Source of the DNA: Moesziomyces globuligerus | Lineage: Eukaryota; Basidiomycota; Ustilaginomycetes; Ustilaginales; Ustilaginaceae | NCBI GenBank assembly: GCA_030849465.1 | Contig: JARVLF010000023.1 | Span: 248,001-312,000 of the forward strand | Length of the DNA: 64,000 bases | Direction of reading: 5' to 3' | Shown here: in pieces, positions 62,401 to 64,000 of the stretch | How positions within the stretch are numbered: position 1 is the stretch's first letter | Layout of the letters: each line of letters starts with the position of its first letter | The notes under the pieces: generated by a model | The model's input: only the letters and a program-made list of their open reading frames with translations | Told to the model about the DNA's origin: nothing | Databases searched by the model: none | Translations under genes and position numbers: made by a program

Positions 62401-64000
62401 AAGCGCCATCCATGCCGTCTGCAGCGGGCGGCATCGGCGACGTCGAGATGGAGGATCTCGAGGCAACCAATCTCGACGCGCTCTTCGGCGCCATCCCCAA
62501 CATCCAGGATGTGATCGGGGAAAGTGAGCACACGCAGTCGCATGCGACCGAAGCGGCATCGCAGCATCCTGCGTCCAGCACGGCGTCAGCATCGTCACTG
62601 CGTGCGACAGGCTCGTCGCATCCCTTTGCACCGGTCACCGTCTCGTTTACGCCGCGCGACGTATCGGCGGCGACGCCGTTCGGCGATCCAGCCTCGCTGC
62701 CGGGCTTTACGCCGAGCTCGCTGACGGAGAGCTCGCCCGCGTTCGGTCATGCCAATCACAAGACTCCGCGCACGCCGTACTCGCCCGTCGAGGAGTACAG
62801 GGACGGCGCCACGATCGTCGGCGCGTATGCCGGCAACAGCCACGGCGGCGAGTCTGCACAGAGCCTTCACGGGCGGTACGGAGCTCTCCCGCCACAGGAC
62901 CCGGCCGGGCTGACCGTTAGTGGCGGAACGAAGCTGGACGCTGGTGGAGACGAGGACCAACTGCGGTTGGCGGATGCAAGCACGGCGGCAGCGGCGGCGG
63001 CGAATGCTGCCATGTCGACCGACGCGAACAGCAAGAAGCGACCCGCTATCGTGCCCAACGCGTTTCTGCCGCTCAACCAGCCTCAGGCGCGCAAGCCTCT
63101 GCAGAGGCTCACGATGGGCGCGCGCGCTAACCTGGGGCGCAAGTACGACGTGTTCGGCAAGTTTGCCTCGAGGCCCAAGAGCACCGCCTCGCTGAATGCC
63201 ATGCCTCCTGTAGCCAACGCGATCTCGCCTGATCAGAACCTCAACGAAGAGACGAAGGGGGATGCGACATCGTTCCCAGCCCGCTTTGCTTTGCGGGCGT
63301 CGCGCTCGCCATCGAAGGCGCTGGGGCCAAGGGGACAGGCGCTGCTGCAGCTGCGCCGCGACCGCAACAGCAAGATGTCGCCGGGCCAGACGGCGACGAC
63401 GGGACGACGCCACAGCGGCCAGCGCGCGATCGGCGTGCCGGCGACACCGAGGTCGAGCGACGACATTGCGGTCGCGGCAAGTGCGTCAGACAGCGGCAGC
63501 TCGAGCAGCGAAGACGAGGACGAAGCGAGCGACGATGCGCGCAGCGACTCGGACTCGACCCTGATGATGCTCTCGCCCGACGAACAGGAAGCGCTGAAAC
63601 GCGGCTCGAAGCGCGTCGTTGCTGCACACGTGTGCAGTGGAGCTGGCGCACCTTCGGCGGCGCCCTCGGTAGGCTTGCTCCCGGCAAAGGCGACGTCCTC
63701 GACGCAGGCATGGCGCAGCCATGCAGAGATGGCGCCGTCAACGACGCTGACGATCAAGCGCTCGATGCTGTCGCGCACGGCGCGCTGGCTGATCGAGAAC
63801 CCGCAGTTCCGGGCCATGTACAGCCGGGCTGCGGATGCAAACGGTGAGGGGGGCGAGGTAGCCACGCGCGAAAAGCTCGAGGTGCTTGCAGCTCTGGCTT
63901 CGGCGCTCAGGCTGTCGAGCGAGACGGAGATAGCGGTGCCGACGCTGCGCAGCCTCGTGCAACCTGACCCTCGTGCCATCGAGGACACGCGGGACGAGGG
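59496..64000 (+). CDS. SSN2: Mediator kinase-module subunit Med13 (partial, cut by window end)
   Basis: An open frame of 1501 codons from the ATG at 59496 to the window edge with no stop. I read the codons line by line from 59496 to about 62280 and spot-checked several lines further on. Med13 links the Cdk8 kinase module to core Mediator. Two family marks are visible: 'CRFLWPVAWCLVAADR' (61330-61380), matching the Med13 N-terminal WPxxLC segment, and 'LLTEDDFSFFDESAFG' at about residue 907 onward, matching the TDDDFDFFD signature. The N-terminal part has 'TTTVHWLRVQKPT'. Long Ser/Ala-rich disordered stretches separate these. The last visible part (KRSMLSRTARWLIENPQFRA) may open the conserved central region. 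The PIWI-like C-terminal domain must lie outside the window. An upstream exon is not excluded. Confidence 0.87.
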   Translation, partial: MWNSSSTSGANPAAGGGSGAGSYGNMAHTPTPFAAHARSNSLANSPSAHRRAGAMVPIQHAPPSSQTAFSRPFANAPFPGTVAAPRSALPPASASAQLKSIQSLPLLTARTPASLTKLPFPTTTTVHWLRVQKPTSRLPQQTNTESAQQEAAAAATTLTGASQDTNASWTSALHDILSNTSKPGGPSRDTDKPQSCPSDAFEALVQVPLLYTAAARPTAAHVPLDKVAEPSIYAAVTEFWLFAAVNDDPELASTKVSNSVPDATAPKSALPQSGAQASGADMKTSKTAAQQQSASSSHDTPFHPAIAHLLPLDAAKALARLLEITTLESGCYLLSSASPSPTSSKGKQASLTSQQHEAHWRFLASLTTRAIDAFAEPARLDKPPQRHLDTSAFAPSHASPRGRLRLGKAVVSLPPSADIADTSPHGSTRTAQSTKLGGPATASDQHCVATELHLSLCSTALLLRASSRRLAALPLASTPRGQVGAHASLAETRPQLCLAPLAHSAELVRVVSADSIASDHLSQLRLLFASLHAGSGPGLLPLDQDLFARGLAVCAIPSALIDAQPPAEEARRGSSHMVHPHMQNIDDDMGLNSPNAASLLDLPHQQPAHDECRFLWPVAWCLVAADRRSGAWRSSRAGELASNDLHTIRSEPVTPLKELVSFTLKVLNDANETVAAQSAPPFTPGEPDDASLSRHRGERHSSTRPGITPASMSFADFDLAIPSAASATPSHSLPTAPRTVSEASPEKRDVGTEATSNASGREQQFADDLNWMESLTQAASQNPGAPASMPVSSDPAVRAGQAAAGAFSASNASPAHQAEVGNKDANLGPEGSRWAFPVGMEAVVEGPVAADAQQDSSAAAAQALLQPQGRLHSSGSTPFQGNAATPLSFTQAGAKRKEGDIFGNLGLLTEDDFSFFDESAFGLDSPGLEASGLRHSANAVTGNDANAGQPASEQTGAGAVDASTAIATQAPSMPSAAGGIGDVEMEDLEATNLDALFGAIPNIQDVIGESEHTQSHATEAASQHPASSTASASSLRATGSSHPFAPVTVSFTPRDVSAATPFGDPASLPGFTPSSLTESSPAFGHANHKTPRTPYSPVEEYRDGATIVGAYAGNSHGGESAQSLHGRYGALPPQDPAGLTVSGGTKLDAGGDEDQLRLADASTAAAAAANAAMSTDANSKKRPAIVPNAFLPLNQPQARKPLQRLTMGARANLGRKYDVFGKFASRPKSTASLNAMPPVANAISPDQNLNEETKGDATSFPARFALRASRSPSKALGPRGQALLQLRRDRNSKMSPGQTATTGRRHSGQRAIGVPATPRSSDDIAVAASASDSGSSSSEDEDEASDDARSDSDSTLMMLSPDEQEALKRGSKRVVAAHVCSGAGAPSAAPSVGLLPAKATSSTQAWRSHAEMAPSTTLTIKRSMLSRTARWLIENPQFRAMYSRAADANGEGGEVATREKLEVLAALASALRLSSETEIAVPTLRSLVQPDPRAIEDTRDE

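Overview
The window looks like nuclear DNA from a smut-type basidiomycete (Ustilaginomycotina, close to Ustilago/Sporisorium/Moesziomyces). That placement is an inference from composition and gene structure: coding DNA is GC-rich, nearly every gene is one long exon (including frames of 4 to 8 kb), the few introns are short with GTAAGT donors, genes are tightly packed, and the protein set is fungal. No rRNA, tRNA, CRISPR array or plasmid-type feature was seen.

Layout. 1-4935: no recognisable gene. 4936-5747 (-): SH3-domain protein with introns. 6167-7741 (-) NOP56 and 8631-9585 (+) proteasome alpha-1 (SCL1/PSMA6) share a divergent promoter. 9756-11330 (-) chaperonin CCT2. 12026-12751 (-) RIB3 (riboflavin). 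13552-17880 (-) CTR9 (Paf1 complex). 18080-23858: a complete Ty3/gypsy-type LTR retrotransposon with identical 98-bp LTRs, sitting between CTR9 and PDX2. 24306-25391 (+) PDX2/SNO (vitamin B6). 25777-26349 (+) HAP3 (CCAAT factor). 26521-34221 (-) a 2566-residue FAB1-type lipid kinase. 36362-38758 (+) RIC8. 38821-39609 (-) PBN1/PIG-X. 40202-41806 (+) a cysteine-free secreted protein of unknown function. 41957-44731 (-) SNF2-family translocase. 45342-46472 (+) glutathione-dependent formaldehyde dehydrogenase. 46631-48103 (-) secreted aspartic protease. 48623-52813 (-) a long protein ending in a dihydrofolate/folylpolyglutamate synthase. 54500-55546 (-) GH128 glucanase. 55547-59495: no recognisable gene. 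59496 to the window end (+): Mediator subunit 13, cut by the window edge.

Most genes are unlinked housekeeping functions: ribosome biogenesis, proteasome, chaperonin, transcription elongation and Mediator, lipid signalling, G-protein folding, GPI anchoring, and the vitamins B2, B6 and folate. I see no biosynthetic gene cluster.

The most unusual object is the retrotransposon. It has very short LTRs, a -1 slippery site between gag and pol, a single in-frame TGA between protease and reverse transcriptase, and strong enrichment of the palindrome TCGA with other CpG sites scarce. Between integrase and the 3' LTR it carries an antisense gene whose six cysteines match the fungal Zn(II)2Cys6 DNA-binding spacing. 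The second notable object is the in-frame joining of a low-complexity and coiled-coil protein to folate synthase.
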